This document shows, piece after piece, positions 1 to 8,219 of a stretch of DNA of 53,977 nt; within the stretch, counting starts at the first letter, position 1, and every line of letters starts with the position of its first letter. Origin of the DNA: JAPLDP01 sp964628285 (GTDB lineage Bacteria; Bacteroidota; Bacteroidia; Bacteroidales; JAGONC01); NCBI GenBank assembly GCA_964628285.1, contig CAZVNP010000018.1, positions 1 through 53,977 of the forward strand, read 5' to 3'. Position numbers and translations under genes: made by a program. Below the pieces are notes generated by a model that was not told the origin of the DNA, did not search any database, and was given only the letters and a program-made list of their open reading frames with translations.

Positions 1-1112
1 AGAATCTTACGGCCACCGACATCACGGCCCACTCGGCCGTGGTGAGCTGGGAGGGTACCATGGCGCCCGGCTGGGTACGTTATTTTAAAACGGGTGATAC
101 AGTGTACCAGTACCGTTTCACACGTAACAACCATGCTTTCTTACGGTGGCTGGCCGACGACACCGAGTACCAGTGGCAGGTGAACCTGTTCTGCGACGGT
201 GCCTGGACGGGTTATAACGCTGGTTCGTCCTTCATCACCCTCGTCGATACCATCGGCTGCGATCCTGTCAACCTGACCGCTTCCAACATCACGGCCCACT
301 CGGCCGAGGTGAGCTGGGAAGGCACCATGAGTCCGGGATGGGTACGCTTTTTCAAGACCGGCGATACGGTCTACCAGTACCGGTTCGCCCGGCACAACCA
401 TGCCCTGCTGCGGTGGCTGGCCGACAGCACCGAGTACCAGTGGCAGGTGAACCTCTTCTGCAATGGCGCCTGGACGGGATATAACGCCGGTTCTTCTTTC
501 ATGACGCTGCCCGACACCACCTCCTCCGGGTGCATACCCACCGACCTGCAGGCCACCGACATCACGGATACCAGCGCCGTGGTGAGTTGGTCCGGCGGCG
601 GCATGCCCACATGGGTCAAATATTACCCCGAGGGAACCACCGACTACCACTTTAAACGCACCTTAGGTCATTCCACCCGGCTGCGGGGACTCGAACCGTC
701 TACCACCTACGTGTGGGAGCTGAACACCAACTGCGGCGGCTGGGGCTGGTGTAACTGGACAGGATATATCGTGTCGTCATCGTTCACCACCGGCGGCGAT
801 GACATCGGCAATCCCAACGGCAGCACAGGCATCCGGGATCAGAACAACAACGGTGATGTCACAGGGGTCAGGCTTTACCCTAACCCCGGCAACGGATATG
901 TGAATGTCACCTTCAGTGCTTCGTCACCCGGCACCTGCGAATTGGTCATCATGGATCTGACCGGCAGGGAGATGATGAGAACAGAGAAAATGGTGTCAGC
1001 AGGAGTCAACACCACCACCATTGACTGTTCAACTCTCAGGGAAGGCACCTACCTCGTTCTGATCATTAAAGGGAACACACAGGAACACCTCAAATGGGTG
1101 AAGACACAATGA
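1..1112 (+). CDS. FnIII-repeat T9SS cargo protein (5' partial)
   Basis: The frame is open from base 3, so the gene starts outside the window. The visible part holds three fibronectin-III-like units of about 80-85 residues, each starting like 'LTATDIT' and carrying 'SAVVSW' and 'YQWQVNLFC'. The first two are almost identical; the third is diverged and richer in Gly and Trp. A Gly/Asn-rich linker follows, then a C-terminal T9SS type A sorting domain starting at 'VRLYPNPGNGYVNVTF' and ending 'HLKWVKTQ'. Known for the family: such domains direct export across the outer membrane and surface attachment. Inference: this is an adhesin-like or carbohydrate-associated surface protein whose enzymatic or binding N-terminus is missing here. 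It ends 3 bases before the convergent gene that follows. Confidence 0.85.
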   Translation, partial: NLTATDITAHSAVVSWEGTMAPGWVRYFKTGDTVYQYRFTRNNHAFLRWLADDTEYQWQVNLFCDGAWTGYNAGSSFITLVDTIGCDPVNLTASNITAHSAEVSWEGTMSPGWVRFFKTGDTVYQYRFARHNHALLRWLADSTEYQWQVNLFCNGAWTGYNAGSSFMTLPDTTSSGCIPTDLQATDITDTSAVVSWSGGGMPTWVKYYPEGTTDYHFKRTLGHSTRLRGLEPSTTYVWELNTNCGGWGWCNWTGYIVSSSFTTGGDDIGNPNGSTGIRDQNNNGDVTGVRLYPNPGNGYVNVTFSASSPGTCELVIMDLTGREMMRTEKMVSAGVNTTTIDCSTLREGTYLVLIIKGNTQEHLKWVKTQ

Positions 1113-1114
1113 TC

Positions 1115-1336
1115 TCAGAACAGCTTCCTGATGATCCAGAGTATCAGGCTTAGAAGGAGGCTCAGAAGGATCATGGTGGTGATGGGGAAATAAAACCTGA
1201 AATTTTCTTTTTCAACACGGATATCGCCGGGCAGGTGGCCCAGCCACAACAGCCTGTTGCCGAAGAAGTACAGGATCAGTCCGGCGATTATAACGATGAT
1301 GCCGATGATGATTAAGTATTTGCCGAGATGTTGCAT
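1115..1336 (-). CDS. DUF2905 family small membrane protein
   Basis: A 73-residue protein with two hydrophobic segments, at about residues 8-27 and 50-70. Between them is a short polar loop with 'WLGHLPGDIRVE', followed by Phe/Tyr-rich 'FRFYFPITT'. That loop and the overall size match the DUF2905 family, widespread small inner-membrane proteins of unknown function. The gene converges on the FnIII protein with only 2 bases between stop codons, and diverges from the TtcA-like gene, leaving a 111-base gap with an ACAGAG-type repeat. No enzymatic residue is apparent. Family membership is fairly sure; the role is unknown. Confidence 0.8.
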   Translation of the reverse strand: MQHLGKYLIIIGIIVIIAGLILYFFGNRLLWLGHLPGDIRVEKENFRFYFPITTMILLSLLLSLILWIIRKLF

Positions 1337-1376
1337 GGCGTCCAGGTAAAGCGATACACAAAATTAATCTTTTCTT

Positions 1377-1409
1377 TAACCACAGAGAAGGCGCAGAGGA
1401 CGCAGAGTA
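1377..1409 (+). repeat. ACAGAG-core short-period repeat
   Basis: Three near-copies of a 9-10 base word with core (A/G)CAGAG, headed by TTAACC. It lies just upstream of the ttcA promoter element. The same word family recurs at 6867-6996, 34445-34545 and 47605-47645. Confidence 0.7.
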
Positions 1410-1424
1410 AAGATCAAAAAAGAA

Positions 1425-1432
1425 TAACTTTG
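1425..1432 (+). promoter_or_regulatory. Bacteroidota -7 promoter element (TAACTTTG) for ttcA-like gene
   Basis: TAACTTTG fits the TAnnTTTG consensus and lies 15 bases before the ATG at 1448. This supports the 1448 start over the longer open frame reaching back to 1328, whose extra residues would come from the repeat and promoter DNA. Confidence 0.55.
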
Positions 1433-1447
1433 CCTAAATTTCTGCGT

Positions 1448-2209
1448 ATGCCAACCGAAAGGGAGAGGAAATTCCTTGAGCGTGTGAGAACGAAAACGGG
1501 TGAAGCCATACACCGTTACGGGCTGATTGAGGAGGGTGATAATATTCTTGTCGGATTGTCGGGAGGCAAGGATTCGCTGGCGTTGCTCGATATCCTTTCC
1601 TTCCGCCGCCGGCGTCTCACCGTCCACTTTAATCTGCAGGCTGCCTACATCCATATCAGGGGCATTCCGTATCAAAGCGATACCGTTTATTTGTCGGATT
1701 TCTGCAGCGAACGCGATATCGCTTTTCATTACAGGGAAGGCGAGGTGGACCTGAGCAGGAAACCTAAGAAACAACCCTGTTTCATCTGTTCGTGGACACG
1801 CCGTCGTGAGCTGTTCCACCTGGCCGGCGAGCTGGGATGCAATAAAGTGGCGCTGGGACATCACATGGATGATATGATAGAGACGCTGCTGCTGAACATG
1901 ATCTATCATGGCGCTTTTTCGACGATGCCGCCGAAGCTGCCCATGTTCAAGGGTAAGATCTGCATCATCCGCCCCTTTGCATTGGTAACGAACCGTGAAC
2001 TTGAAAGATATGCGGCCATCCGGCATTACCGTCTTCAAAATATCAATTGCCCTTACGCCGACCAAACCAGGAGAACACAGGTACGGCAGATGATCGGTGA
2101 GATGATCAAAGTCAACAGGCTGGCGAAGAAAAACCTGTTCAAATCGATGACCAACATTGAACCCGGTTACCTGCCCGGATGGTCAGAGGAAGGGAAAGAA
2201 GAAAATTAA
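1448..2209 (+). CDS. ttcA: TtcA-like tRNA 2-thiocytidine biosynthesis protein
   Basis: An ATP-pyrophosphatase (PP-loop) of 253 residues. The PP-loop 'LSGGKDSLALLDIL' lies near residue 37. A CxxC pair is in 'KQPCFICSWTRR' and a third Cys in 'NINCPYADQTRR', the layout of TtcA enzymes that hold a Fe-S cluster and thiolate C32 of tRNAs. 'LGHHMDDMIETLLLN' is the other conserved family block. The ATG at 1448 was chosen because a TAnnTTTG element sits 15 bases upstream and upstream residues derive from repeat DNA. It stands alone: DUF2905 diverges on the left and a secreted protein converges on the right. PP-loop family assignment is strong; the exact tRNA substrate is inferred. Confidence 0.85.
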   Translation: MPTERERKFLERVRTKTGEAIHRYGLIEEGDNILVGLSGGKDSLALLDILSFRRRRLTVHFNLQAAYIHIRGIPYQSDTVYLSDFCSERDIAFHYREGEVDLSRKPKKQPCFICSWTRRRELFHLAGELGCNKVALGHHMDDMIETLLLNMIYHGAFSTMPPKLPMFKGKICIIRPFALVTNRELERYAAIRHYRLQNINCPYADQTRRTQVRQMIGEMIKVNRLAKKNLFKSMTNIEPGYLPGWSEEGKEEN

Positions 2210-2257
2210 ATAGTCATGATCTGAGAGATCAAGCCCAGGGTTATATCATAGTTGTTG

Positions 2258-3580
2258 TCAGTGGCTGCCGGTTATAAGCAGCTTATTCACATAGATCACC
2301 TGATGACCGGCCTCGACCGTCAGGAGATACATGCCTTTTCTCAGGGAAAGCCCCGACAGTGTGGCACCGTTGCCGGTCATTTTGGCCTGGTAGACCAGTT
2401 GTCCCGTAAAATCGTACAATCTGAGGATGCGGTCCCCCTTCTCCGGAAATCCTGTACAGGTTATCACTCCCGGCAACGACAAAGGATTTTGAAAGATGCA
2501 TGTGCATGGATACCCATCCGGTTCATCAACAGAATAGGAGATGGTGATGTAAGTGTACCGGAATTTCGAACTGTTCATCCACGATTCCGATAACCTGTCC
2601 CAGACCTCCGTGAAGTAGGATGTCCTGTACCCGTCATCATCATAATCATAATGGGCATAGCTTTTATTGATCCACGACTGGCTGACGTCATCCCATGTTT
2701 TCTGGTAGAAATCTGAAAGAAGGCCACTGGGATAATATTGATAGAACTTAAACAGTGAACTGTCCCATTCCAAATGTTCTATATCCCATATCCTGTATAA
2801 TGATTGAACCTGATGACCCGCCGAATCATAAGTGTAGTTTTCGATGCCCTTGTTGATCCAGCTTCCGGAAATGGTGTCCCACGACTGCAGGAGCGATTCT
2901 GCCTGTTGCTGAACCGTATCATAGCGAATGCTGTTCAGCGAAGAGTTACGCCATGATGATGCCGGTGCGTCCCACTGTTGCAAGAGAGTGGAGGTATCCT
3001 GTCCGTACTCATTATATGCTGTGGTCGTCAGCGTTGAATTATCCCACATTGTGGTGAAAGTGTTCCACGACTCCAGAAGGTCACCGGTCAGGTTCCCTGA
3101 CGTGTCATAGGTGAACGTGTGCCTGCCGCTGTTGACCCAACCCTGTGAAAAGGCATCCCAGGATTGACTCAGAGTGCTAGTTTTGTTTCCGGCGGAATCG
3201 TAGTCGGTTAAAAACAATGATTGATTGACCCAGTTATTGATGGATGCACTCCACGTCTGCGAAAGCTGTTCCGAGACCCTCGATCCGGTATAGGTGAGGA
3301 TGACCTGGTAATCATTCATCCACATGTACTTGCTGTTATCCCATCGTTTCCCGACCCTCTTCCTGTTATTCCAGTCTTCATTGTAATAATAAAGAGTGAG
3401 ATAATTATTATCCCAGATGTTGGCCGCCTTATTCCAGATATAGACTAAGCTGGTGTCCATGACCTTGACGACAGGATACGCTGTACCGGAAGGATAAATA
3501 TTACTGGTATCAACCGGCGGTTGCGCTGAAAGATGATTAAAACAGCAAAAAAAAGCAAGCAGCGGAAGGATCTTTTTCAT
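2258..3580 (-). CDS. Secreted protein with Trp-rich ~40-residue repeats and T9SS-like C-terminus
   Basis: A 440-residue protein with a signal peptide ('MKKILPLLAFFCCFNHLSAQ'). Residues of about 50-340 are built from 7-8 repeats of about 38-42 residues. Each carries 'W(D/N)', a Tyr-x-Tyr-Asp strand and an 'SWINK/GWVNS' turn, which suggests a repetitive beta fold of the YD or DUF3836-like kind. The last 80 residues ('FQNPLSLPGVITCTG', then 'LRLYDFTGQLVYQAKM', then 'GMYLLTVEAGHQVIYVNKLL') have the layout of a T9SS sorting domain, with the usual 'YPNP' replaced by 'FQNP'. It is probably a surface or secreted protein of unknown binding function. The gene stands alone, convergent with the TtcA-like gene. 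Confidence 0.75.
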   Translation of the reverse strand: MKKILPLLAFFCCFNHLSAQPPVDTSNIYPSGTAYPVVKVMDTSLVYIWNKAANIWDNNYLTLYYYNEDWNNRKRVGKRWDNSKYMWMNDYQVILTYTGSRVSEQLSQTWSASINNWVNQSLFLTDYDSAGNKTSTLSQSWDAFSQGWVNSGRHTFTYDTSGNLTGDLLESWNTFTTMWDNSTLTTTAYNEYGQDTSTLLQQWDAPASSWRNSSLNSIRYDTVQQQAESLLQSWDTISGSWINKGIENYTYDSAGHQVQSLYRIWDIEHLEWDSSLFKFYQYYPSGLLSDFYQKTWDDVSQSWINKSYAHYDYDDDGYRTSYFTEVWDRLSESWMNSSKFRYTYITISYSVDEPDGYPCTCIFQNPLSLPGVITCTGFPEKGDRILRLYDFTGQLVYQAKMTGNGATLSGLSLRKGMYLLTVEAGHQVIYVNKLLITGSH

Positions 3581-3747
3581 GATGTACCGATTTTGATAAA
3601 AGTACTAAAAGAATCATTTTAGGCGACACGGGATAAAAATTTTCATTGTGCGAAAAATCATGGAACCGCTTACGGATTAAGGTTTCAGATAAACAAGTGA
3701 CCGTGAATGACGTTCAGGCTTTTATAAAGAATAACCGGAACAGGGAT

Positions 3748-3755
3748 TACCTTTG
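3748..3755 (+). promoter_or_regulatory. Orphan plus-strand -7 element (TACCTTTG)
   Basis: A perfect TAnnTTTG match pointing rightwards in the 278-base gap between two minus-strand genes. No plus-strand gene follows; a hairpin lies at 3834-3858. A transcript from here would be about 90-100 nt. A TAGGAGG sequence at 3801 and an 8-codon frame from 3778 are the only other things seen. Confidence 0.35.
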
Positions 3756-3833
3756 CAGAAATTTCTGATTAAGACGATGTGTTATTCTAAATCTTTCGAA
3801 TAGGAGGTTTTATTTACGAAGGATTTACATCTG

Positions 3834-3858
3834 AGGGCTTTCCGGTGAGGGAAGCCCT
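3834..3858. terminator. Hairpin abutting the wtpC stop codon
   Basis: AGGGCTTTCC pairs with GGAAGCCCT (one bulged T) around a short loop. It begins directly after the stop codon of the minus-strand wtpC. On the plus strand it is followed by a short T run. It probably ends the wtp operon, or the putative short transcript from 3748, or both. Confidence 0.5.
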
Positions 3859-4923
3859 TTAACTTTCGATGAATCTGACTGCCGAGGCTTTAAATGATGC
3901 CCAAACGGTGTCGCCTTCCTTTATCTCAAGATCATTCAGCGATTGTTTGGTGATCACCGCGACAAGGTGAATGCCGGCGTCGATGTGCAATTCCATGCCA
4001 TGGATGCCCGGATGGATATCGGTGACCGTTCCCTCGAAATTATTGACGGCGCTGGTGACGGCTTTCTTTCTTGAGATGACGATGTCTTCTCCTCTGATCA
4101 TAATATTTCCCATGCGGGGGGGATGACCGGAAAGAAGTGTCACCCGGACGGTGTCGTTGACGACGGCCGTGGCAGTACCGTCAGTATGTCCGGGTACGGC
4201 GGTGAGGGCGGCAGGGAAAAAATTTCTTATGCCGATGAAATGGGCGACAAATTCCGACTGGGGCCGGTGGAACACCTCGTCGGCAGTGCCGCTTTGCACG
4301 ATTTTACCCTCATGCAGTACGGCAACCCTGGTGGCCAGGGAGATGGCCTCTTCATAATCGTGGGTGACGTGGATGATGGTCTGACCATTCTGATGGATCT
4401 GGCGCAGCAGTCTCCTCAGTCCTGAGCGGATCTGGACGTCGAGTGATGCCAGGGGTTCGTCGAGCAGCAACAGCATGGGGTCGCTGGCGAGGGTGCGGGC
4501 CAGGGCCACACGTTGCAGCTCACCGCCCGACAGTGTGGAAGGCCTGCGCTGCAAGAGCATGGCGATGTTCATCTGTTGGGCCAGCGTAGCCGTCCTTCTC
4601 CTGATCTCTTCTTTTGTGATTTTCCTGTTATGCAATCCATAGGCGATATTCTCCCTCACGGTGAGATGGGGGAAGATGGCATGATCCTGGAACACCAGCC
4701 CCACACGTCTGTTCTGTATCCGCTCACGGGTGATGTCTTTTCCGTTGATGATGATGGTGCCGTTGTCGGGTGTCACCAGTCCGGCGATCATTTCCAGCAG
4801 CAGCGACTTGCCGGCGCCCGACATGCCGAGGACGACATAATACTCCCCATGCTTCACCTCCAGTGAGATGCCGTCGAGTGAAAAGTCACCGAACTTTTTG
4901 GATATGTCATGCAGCTCAAGCAT
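3859..4923 (-). CDS. wtpC: Tungstate/molybdate ABC transporter ATP-binding protein
   Basis: A 354-residue ATPase. Walker A 'GMSGAGKSLLLEMI' lies near residue 35, signature 'LSGGELQRVALAR' near 130, Walker B 'LLLLDEPLASLD' follows, and the H-loop is in 'IHVTHDYEEA'. Residues of about 235-354 form a C-terminal TOBE/MOP-like beta domain ('NNFEGTVTDIHPGIHGMELHID'-type strands), as in ModC/WtpC, where it binds oxyanion and gates transport. Its start overlaps the end of wtpB by 8 bases and a hairpin follows the stop codon, so it is the last gene of the operon. It supplies energy at the inner membrane. Whether tungstate or molybdate is preferred cannot be read from sequence; the WtpA-type binding protein favours tungstate. 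Confidence 0.88.
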   Translation of the reverse strand: MLELHDISKKFGDFSLDGISLEVKHGEYYVVLGMSGAGKSLLLEMIAGLVTPDNGTIIINGKDITRERIQNRRVGLVFQDHAIFPHLTVRENIAYGLHNRKITKEEIRRRTATLAQQMNIAMLLQRRPSTLSGGELQRVALARTLASDPMLLLLDEPLASLDVQIRSGLRRLLRQIHQNGQTIIHVTHDYEEAISLATRVAVLHEGKIVQSGTADEVFHRPQSEFVAHFIGIRNFFPAALTAVPGHTDGTATAVVNDTVRVTLLSGHPPRMGNIMIRGEDIVISRKKAVTSAVNNFEGTVTDIHPGIHGMELHIDAGIHLVAVITKQSLNDLEIKEGDTVWASFKASAVRFIES

Positions 4924-5707
4924 TCTTTTTTTCTTTCGACAGCAGGCGGAGGATGATGAAGAAAACGAGCGACACGAGGATGAAGATCACCGACACGGGC
5001 CGTGCGTATTTCAGGCCGAAGGCGCCGAAGCGCTCGTATATCAGAACGGGTGTGATCATGGGGTGGTAGGCGATGATGATGACGGCGCCGAATTCGCTCA
5101 TACCGCGTGCGAACATCATGATCAATCCCGATACGATGTTGCGCCATGCCAGGGGCAGGGCGATGGTGAAGAAGACACGGCCGGGGGGTGTGCCGAGGTT
5201 CAGGGCGGCTTGTTCCAGGCGCAGCGGCACGCCGCTGAAGCCGTCGCGGGCGGCGTTCAGCAGGTAGGGCAGGCTGACGAAAGCCATGGCCACGGCAATG
5301 CCGGCGGGATGTCCGACGAAATTAAGCCCGATGAGGGAGGCGGCCTTGCCGACGACAGAGTTGCGTGATATGAAGCCCAGCACGGCGATGCCAGCGGCGG
5401 TATGGGGTATCACGATGGGCAGGTCGATAAGCCCGAGGACAAAGCGCTTCAGACGGAAGTCCCTGCGCGCCAGCAAATAGGCCAGGGGAATGGCGCCGAT
5501 ACCCGAGACAAGCGTCGCCATCATTGCCGTCCAGAGCGTTAGCCAGATGCTTAGTGTCACCTCCTTATCCTGAGCCGTGGTGAAGAATTCCTGAGGCGTG
5601 GTGGACAGAAACATGCCCAGCAGAGGGGCTATGATGAACAGCAGGAGAAGCCCTCCCAGAAAAGTTAAAAGGAGATGAAAGCGTCCGGTCTTAATCATTA
5701 CGGGCAT
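4916..5707 (-). CDS. wtpB: Tungstate/molybdate ABC transporter permease
   Basis: A 263-residue integral membrane protein with about six hydrophobic segments. The cytoplasmic coupling loop of binding-protein-dependent permeases is visible around 'PLAWRNIVSGLIMMFARGMS', followed by 'EFGAVIIIAYHPMITPVLIY', typical of ModB/WtpB. It overlaps wtpA by 17 bases and wtpC by 8, so the three genes are translationally coupled. Alternative starts are ATG at 5707 or at 5698; both are within the wtpA overlap. Known role: it forms the homodimeric channel that passes tungstate or molybdate from WtpA to the cytoplasm. The C-terminus is Lys-rich ('SKEKKNA'). Confidence 0.88.
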   Translation of the reverse strand: MPVMIKTGRFHLLLTFLGGLLLLFIIAPLLGMFLSTTPQEFFTTAQDKEVTLSIWLTLWTAMMATLVSGIGAIPLAYLLARRDFRLKRFVLGLIDLPIVIPHTAAGIAVLGFISRNSVVGKAASLIGLNFVGHPAGIAVAMAFVSLPYLLNAARDGFSGVPLRLEQAALNLGTPPGRVFFTIALPLAWRNIVSGLIMMFARGMSEFGAVIIIAYHPMITPVLIYERFGAFGLKYARPVSVIFILVSLVFFIILRLLSKEKKNA

Positions 5708-6671
5708 ACTTTTTCAATGACATGGGCAGCGCATTGTACTGGCCACAGAAGGATGGAACCACCGACGGCTGACCGTTACGCTCCATGATCGCCATGCCTT
5801 TGCCGGGGTCCATGAGAAATTGCATGAAGGCCATCGCGGCCTCATGATCGGGGGCCTGTGTGAGGACGGTCACCCCATAGACCATCGCCTCACCATGGAC
5901 GGTGACTCTCTCTCCCGGCCTCTCACCGAGGATCTCGGTGGAGACGCCTGCATAGAGATCATTGAAAGCGGGGTTTTTCAGGTTGATCTCATCGGGCAGC
6001 AGGAGGTACCTGACGTGATGCTGTTCGGCCACGGAACGGTATATGAAGATATAATCCACGGTGCCGGTCTCGAGTAATGGCATCAGGTCGACCTCTTTGG
6101 GCCGCATATAAGAGATATCTTTCTTGAGGAACCTGGCGGTGGGGGTGGTATCACCGGTGTATTTCTGTGCCAGTTTGATGGTGAAGATGGTCCGGTAGCC
6201 GCAGGGATCCTGGTTGGGATCGGCCCGCCCAAAGATGACATCGTTTTTCAGGAGGATCTGATACCAGCTCGACGAATCGATCAGATCGCGCGACCGAGAC
6301 CGGTCGGTATAGGCGATGACCATCTCATTAGCGGCAAAACGAAGGTTCCAGGTGGCGTACCTGGGTATCAGCATATTGTCGATGACATGGTAGTCCGATG
6401 ATGCCAGAATGTCGCAGGGCCGCCCAAGATCGGTGATCTTCCTCGCCGAAGCCACACTGCCCGCAGGCTCCAGCAGCACGTTGACACCGGGATTCTCGCG
6501 CATGAAAGCCCCGGCGATCTCCTTGAAAGGCACCGACAGGCTGCCGGCATGAAAAATGATCAAGTCACCTGTCATCGCTTCTTTTGAATTTTTGCTCTGG
6601 TTCCTGCATGCTGTCACAGGAAGGATCAAAGCCAGTGATAAGGCAAACAATTGCAGTTTCCGTAACGACAT
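5691..6671 (-). CDS. wtpA: Tungstate/molybdate-binding lipoprotein
   Basis: A 326-residue protein whose N-terminus ends in a lipobox ('ILPVTACRNQ'), so it is probably anchored in the membrane. The body is a WtpA-type oxyanion-binding protein: 'IIFHAGSLSVPFKEI' (ligand Ser), 'ANPG/ENPGVNVLLEPAGSV', 'CDILASSDY', 'GRADPNQDPCGYRT' and 'VDYIFIYRSVAEQH' are the family blocks. The ATG at 6671 gives a clean signal peptide; an ATG 8 codons upstream would lengthen the n-region without need. It is the first gene of the wtpABC operon, with a -7 element about 108 bases upstream. Known for the family: it delivers tungstate or molybdate for pterin cofactor enzymes. Confidence 0.88.
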   Translation of the reverse strand: MSLRKLQLFALSLALILPVTACRNQSKNSKEAMTGDLIIFHAGSLSVPFKEIAGAFMRENPGVNVLLEPAGSVASARKITDLGRPCDILASSDYHVIDNMLIPRYATWNLRFAANEMVIAYTDRSRSRDLIDSSSWYQILLKNDVIFGRADPNQDPCGYRTIFTIKLAQKYTGDTTPTARFLKKDISYMRPKEVDLMPLLETGTVDYIFIYRSVAEQHHVRYLLLPDEINLKNPAFNDLYAGVSTEILGERPGERVTVHGEAMVYGVTVLTQAPDHEAAMAFMQFLMDPGKGMAIMERNGQPSVVPSFCGQYNALPMSLKKYARND

Positions 6672-6778
6672 AACGTGCTCTTTCTGACCTTGCAATCATT
6701 CTTCCTCATCAGGTAAAGATACAAATGAGGATGTGCAATTTACGACCATTTAACGGATTGGTTACCGCTTTCGAATGA

Positions 6779-6786
6779 CAAAGGTA
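6779..6786 (-). promoter_or_regulatory. -7 promoter element (TACCTTTG on minus strand) for wtpABC
   Basis: CAAAGGTA on the plus strand is a perfect reverse TAnnTTTG. It lies about 108 bases before the wtpA start, leaving a leader of about 100 nt. No known riboswitch was recognised in that leader. Confidence 0.5.
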
Positions 6787-6886
6787 TGACATAGAAACCG
6801 AATTTCCCGTATTTTACAGGCAGAAGTCAGACCCATAACACGGATGAGATGTATTTTATTGATACCCCCTTTGCGTCCTCTGCGTT

Positions 6887-6990
6887 CCCTCTGTGTACTC
6901 TGTGGTTAAACAAAGCACCTGTTTTCAGCTGTAATAATCAGATATGTATCGTTAGCACTCTGTTTTTTTAACCACAGAGGACACAGAGGG
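6887..6990. repeat. Inverted pair of ACAGAG-family repeats (hairpin element)
   Basis: The arms 6887-6910 and 6967-6990 are 24 bases long and reverse-complementary with one mismatch, separated by 56 bases. Each arm ends inward in GGTTAAA/TTTAACC and carries two ACAGAG words 9-10 bases apart. The left arm continues outward to about 6867 with two more words. Confidence 0.8.
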
Positions 6991-7021
6991 AAATTAAAAG
7001 GTGAGACCATATTTAGCGGTT

Positions 7022-7062
7022 GACAGTCGGCAATATGACTGCCACCGACGACTGACGACTGT
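7022..7062 (+). repeat. GACTG-core short-period array
   Basis: Four GACTG words separated by 2-5 variable bases. The same core recurs at 26330-26355, 34612-34650, 35843-35855 and, on the other strand, in the 3' end of the deacetylase-like gene at 10027-10048. Confidence 0.6.
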
Positions 7063-7144
7063 TCTCCTATTCGTACAAAATTTCCACAACTACGTAACCA
7101 TTCGACCCCTAACCACGTTCCAAAACAAAGCGCTGTTTTAATCC

Positions 7145-8098
7145 GTGATCAGGTATCTTACACAGGACGAGATTGACAAGACGAGGTGGGATGATTGCAT
7201 CAAACATGCTTTCAACGGATTGGCTTACGGCTATTCGTGGTATCTCGACCTCGTCTCCCCTGGCTGGGAGGCCCTCGTGGAGGACGATTACAGCCGCATC
7301 TTCGCCCTGACGTGCCGTAGCAAATGGGGTATCCGTTACCTTTACCAGCCTTTCTTCACCCAGCAGCTTGGGGTCTTTTCAAGGGATATCCTTAACGGTG
7401 ATGTCGTTGACAATTTCATACGTGCCATCCCGTCACATTACCGCTTTGCGGAGATCAACCTGAATGTCCATAACAAGATCGATCCCCGGAGATATGACAC
7501 CGTGGCCATGCTCAACCATGAGCTCGACCTCATCAACTCATACGACGGCCTCTATAAGCATTATTCCCAGAACACCCGCCGGAATATCAAGAAAGCGATG
7601 ACAGCCGGCGTAAGCATCTTTAAGAACCTGAAACCCGAAGAGGTTATCGATCTGTTCAGGAAAAACAAGGGAAAGGAGATCGCCACCCTGCGGAGTAAGG
7701 ATTACGCCATGCTGAAGCGTGTTGTCTACACTTGCATCCACAAGGGTCTGGCACAGGTGTGGGGGGCCTATACCGAAGCCAACGATCTGTGTGCCGGAGC
7801 CATCTTCGTTTTCAGTCACCGGAAAGCCGTCTTTCTCTTCTCGGCCACCAACGCCATAGCCCGTGAGAACGGCGCCATGTCGCTGCTCATCAGCACTTTC
7901 ATCAAAGAAAATGCAGGCTCACATCTTACCCTTGACTTTGAAGGCTCCAACGATCCCGACCTGGCACGCTTCTATAAAAGCTTCGGATCCACCGAGGTGC
8001 ATTACCCCCATCTGCGATTCGACAGGCTGCCTGTTGTGGTTTCTGTTGGAGTCAGAGTCGTTAAAGGAATACGAAAGTTTATCAGAAAAAGGATATGA
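7145..8098 (+). CDS. GNAT/FemAB-type transferase
   Basis: A 317-residue protein starting at GTG (no nearer ATG in frame). It has the two-lobed GNAT arrangement of FemAB/BioF2-like acyltransferases: an N-terminal lobe with 'GLAYGYSWYLDLVSPGWEAL', a central 'YSQNTRRNIKKAMTAGVSI' and C-terminal 'GAMSLLISTFIKENAGSHL' followed by 'LDFEGSNDPDLARFYKSFG'. The 'NTRRNIKKA' and 'FEGS.D..LARFYKSFG' blocks are characteristic of Bacteroidota members with the acetyltransf_6 domain. Known relatives transfer aminoacyl or acyl groups to cell-wall or lipid acceptors; the substrate here is unknown. The stop is followed directly by a heptamer tandem array. Confidence 0.7.
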   Translation: MIRYLTQDEIDKTRWDDCIKHAFNGLAYGYSWYLDLVSPGWEALVEDDYSRIFALTCRSKWGIRYLYQPFFTQQLGVFSRDILNGDVVDNFIRAIPSHYRFAEINLNVHNKIDPRRYDTVAMLNHELDLINSYDGLYKHYSQNTRRNIKKAMTAGVSIFKNLKPEEVIDLFRKNKGKEIATLRSKDYAMLKRVVYTCIHKGLAQVWGAYTEANDLCAGAIFVFSHRKAVFLFSATNAIARENGAMSLLISTFIKENAGSHLTLDFEGSNDPDLARFYKSFGSTEVHYPHLRFDRLPVVVSVGVRVVKGIRKFIRKRI

Positions 8099-8103
8099 GT
8101 CAT

Positions 8104-8138
8104 CAGTCATCAGTCGTCAGTCGTCAGTCGTCAGTCGT
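8104..8138 (+). repeat. Heptamer tandem array (CAGTCGT x5)
   Basis: Five uninterrupted 7-base units, the first being CAGTCAT, start 6 bases after the FemAB-like stop codon. The period is exactly seven. Confidence 0.85.
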
Positions 8139-8166
8139 CAACACCCCCACCCTCTCCCTCCTGCAT

Positions 8167-8194
8167 CTCGTAACTCGTAGCTCGTAGCTCGTAA
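8167..8194 (+). repeat. Heptamer tandem array (CTCGTAR x4)
   Basis: Four 7-base units CTCGTAA/CTCGTAG, 28 bases downstream of the CAGTCGT array in the same intergenic gap. Same period, unrelated word. Confidence 0.85.
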
Positions 8195-8219
8195 CTTATT
8201 TCTTATCCCTCTCTCCCTT

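Larger units (their letters stand above)
6672..7144. other. Intergenic region: wtp promoter, inverted repeat element, GACTG array
   Basis: This 473-base gap lies between divergent genes. It holds the minus-strand promoter element at 6779, the large ACAGAG inverted pair at 6867-6996 and a GACTG-core array at about 7022-7062. I see no RNA gene or coding potential. Confidence 0.6.

Noticed and set aside
1328..1447. Earlier start for the TtcA-like gene
   Set aside because: The added 40 residues come from ACAGAG repeat DNA and the promoter element, and the enzyme's conserved N-terminus begins at 1448.
8104..8194. CRISPR array
   Set aside because: The units are 7 bases long with no spacers; this is a simple tandem repeat. 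No cas genes in the window.
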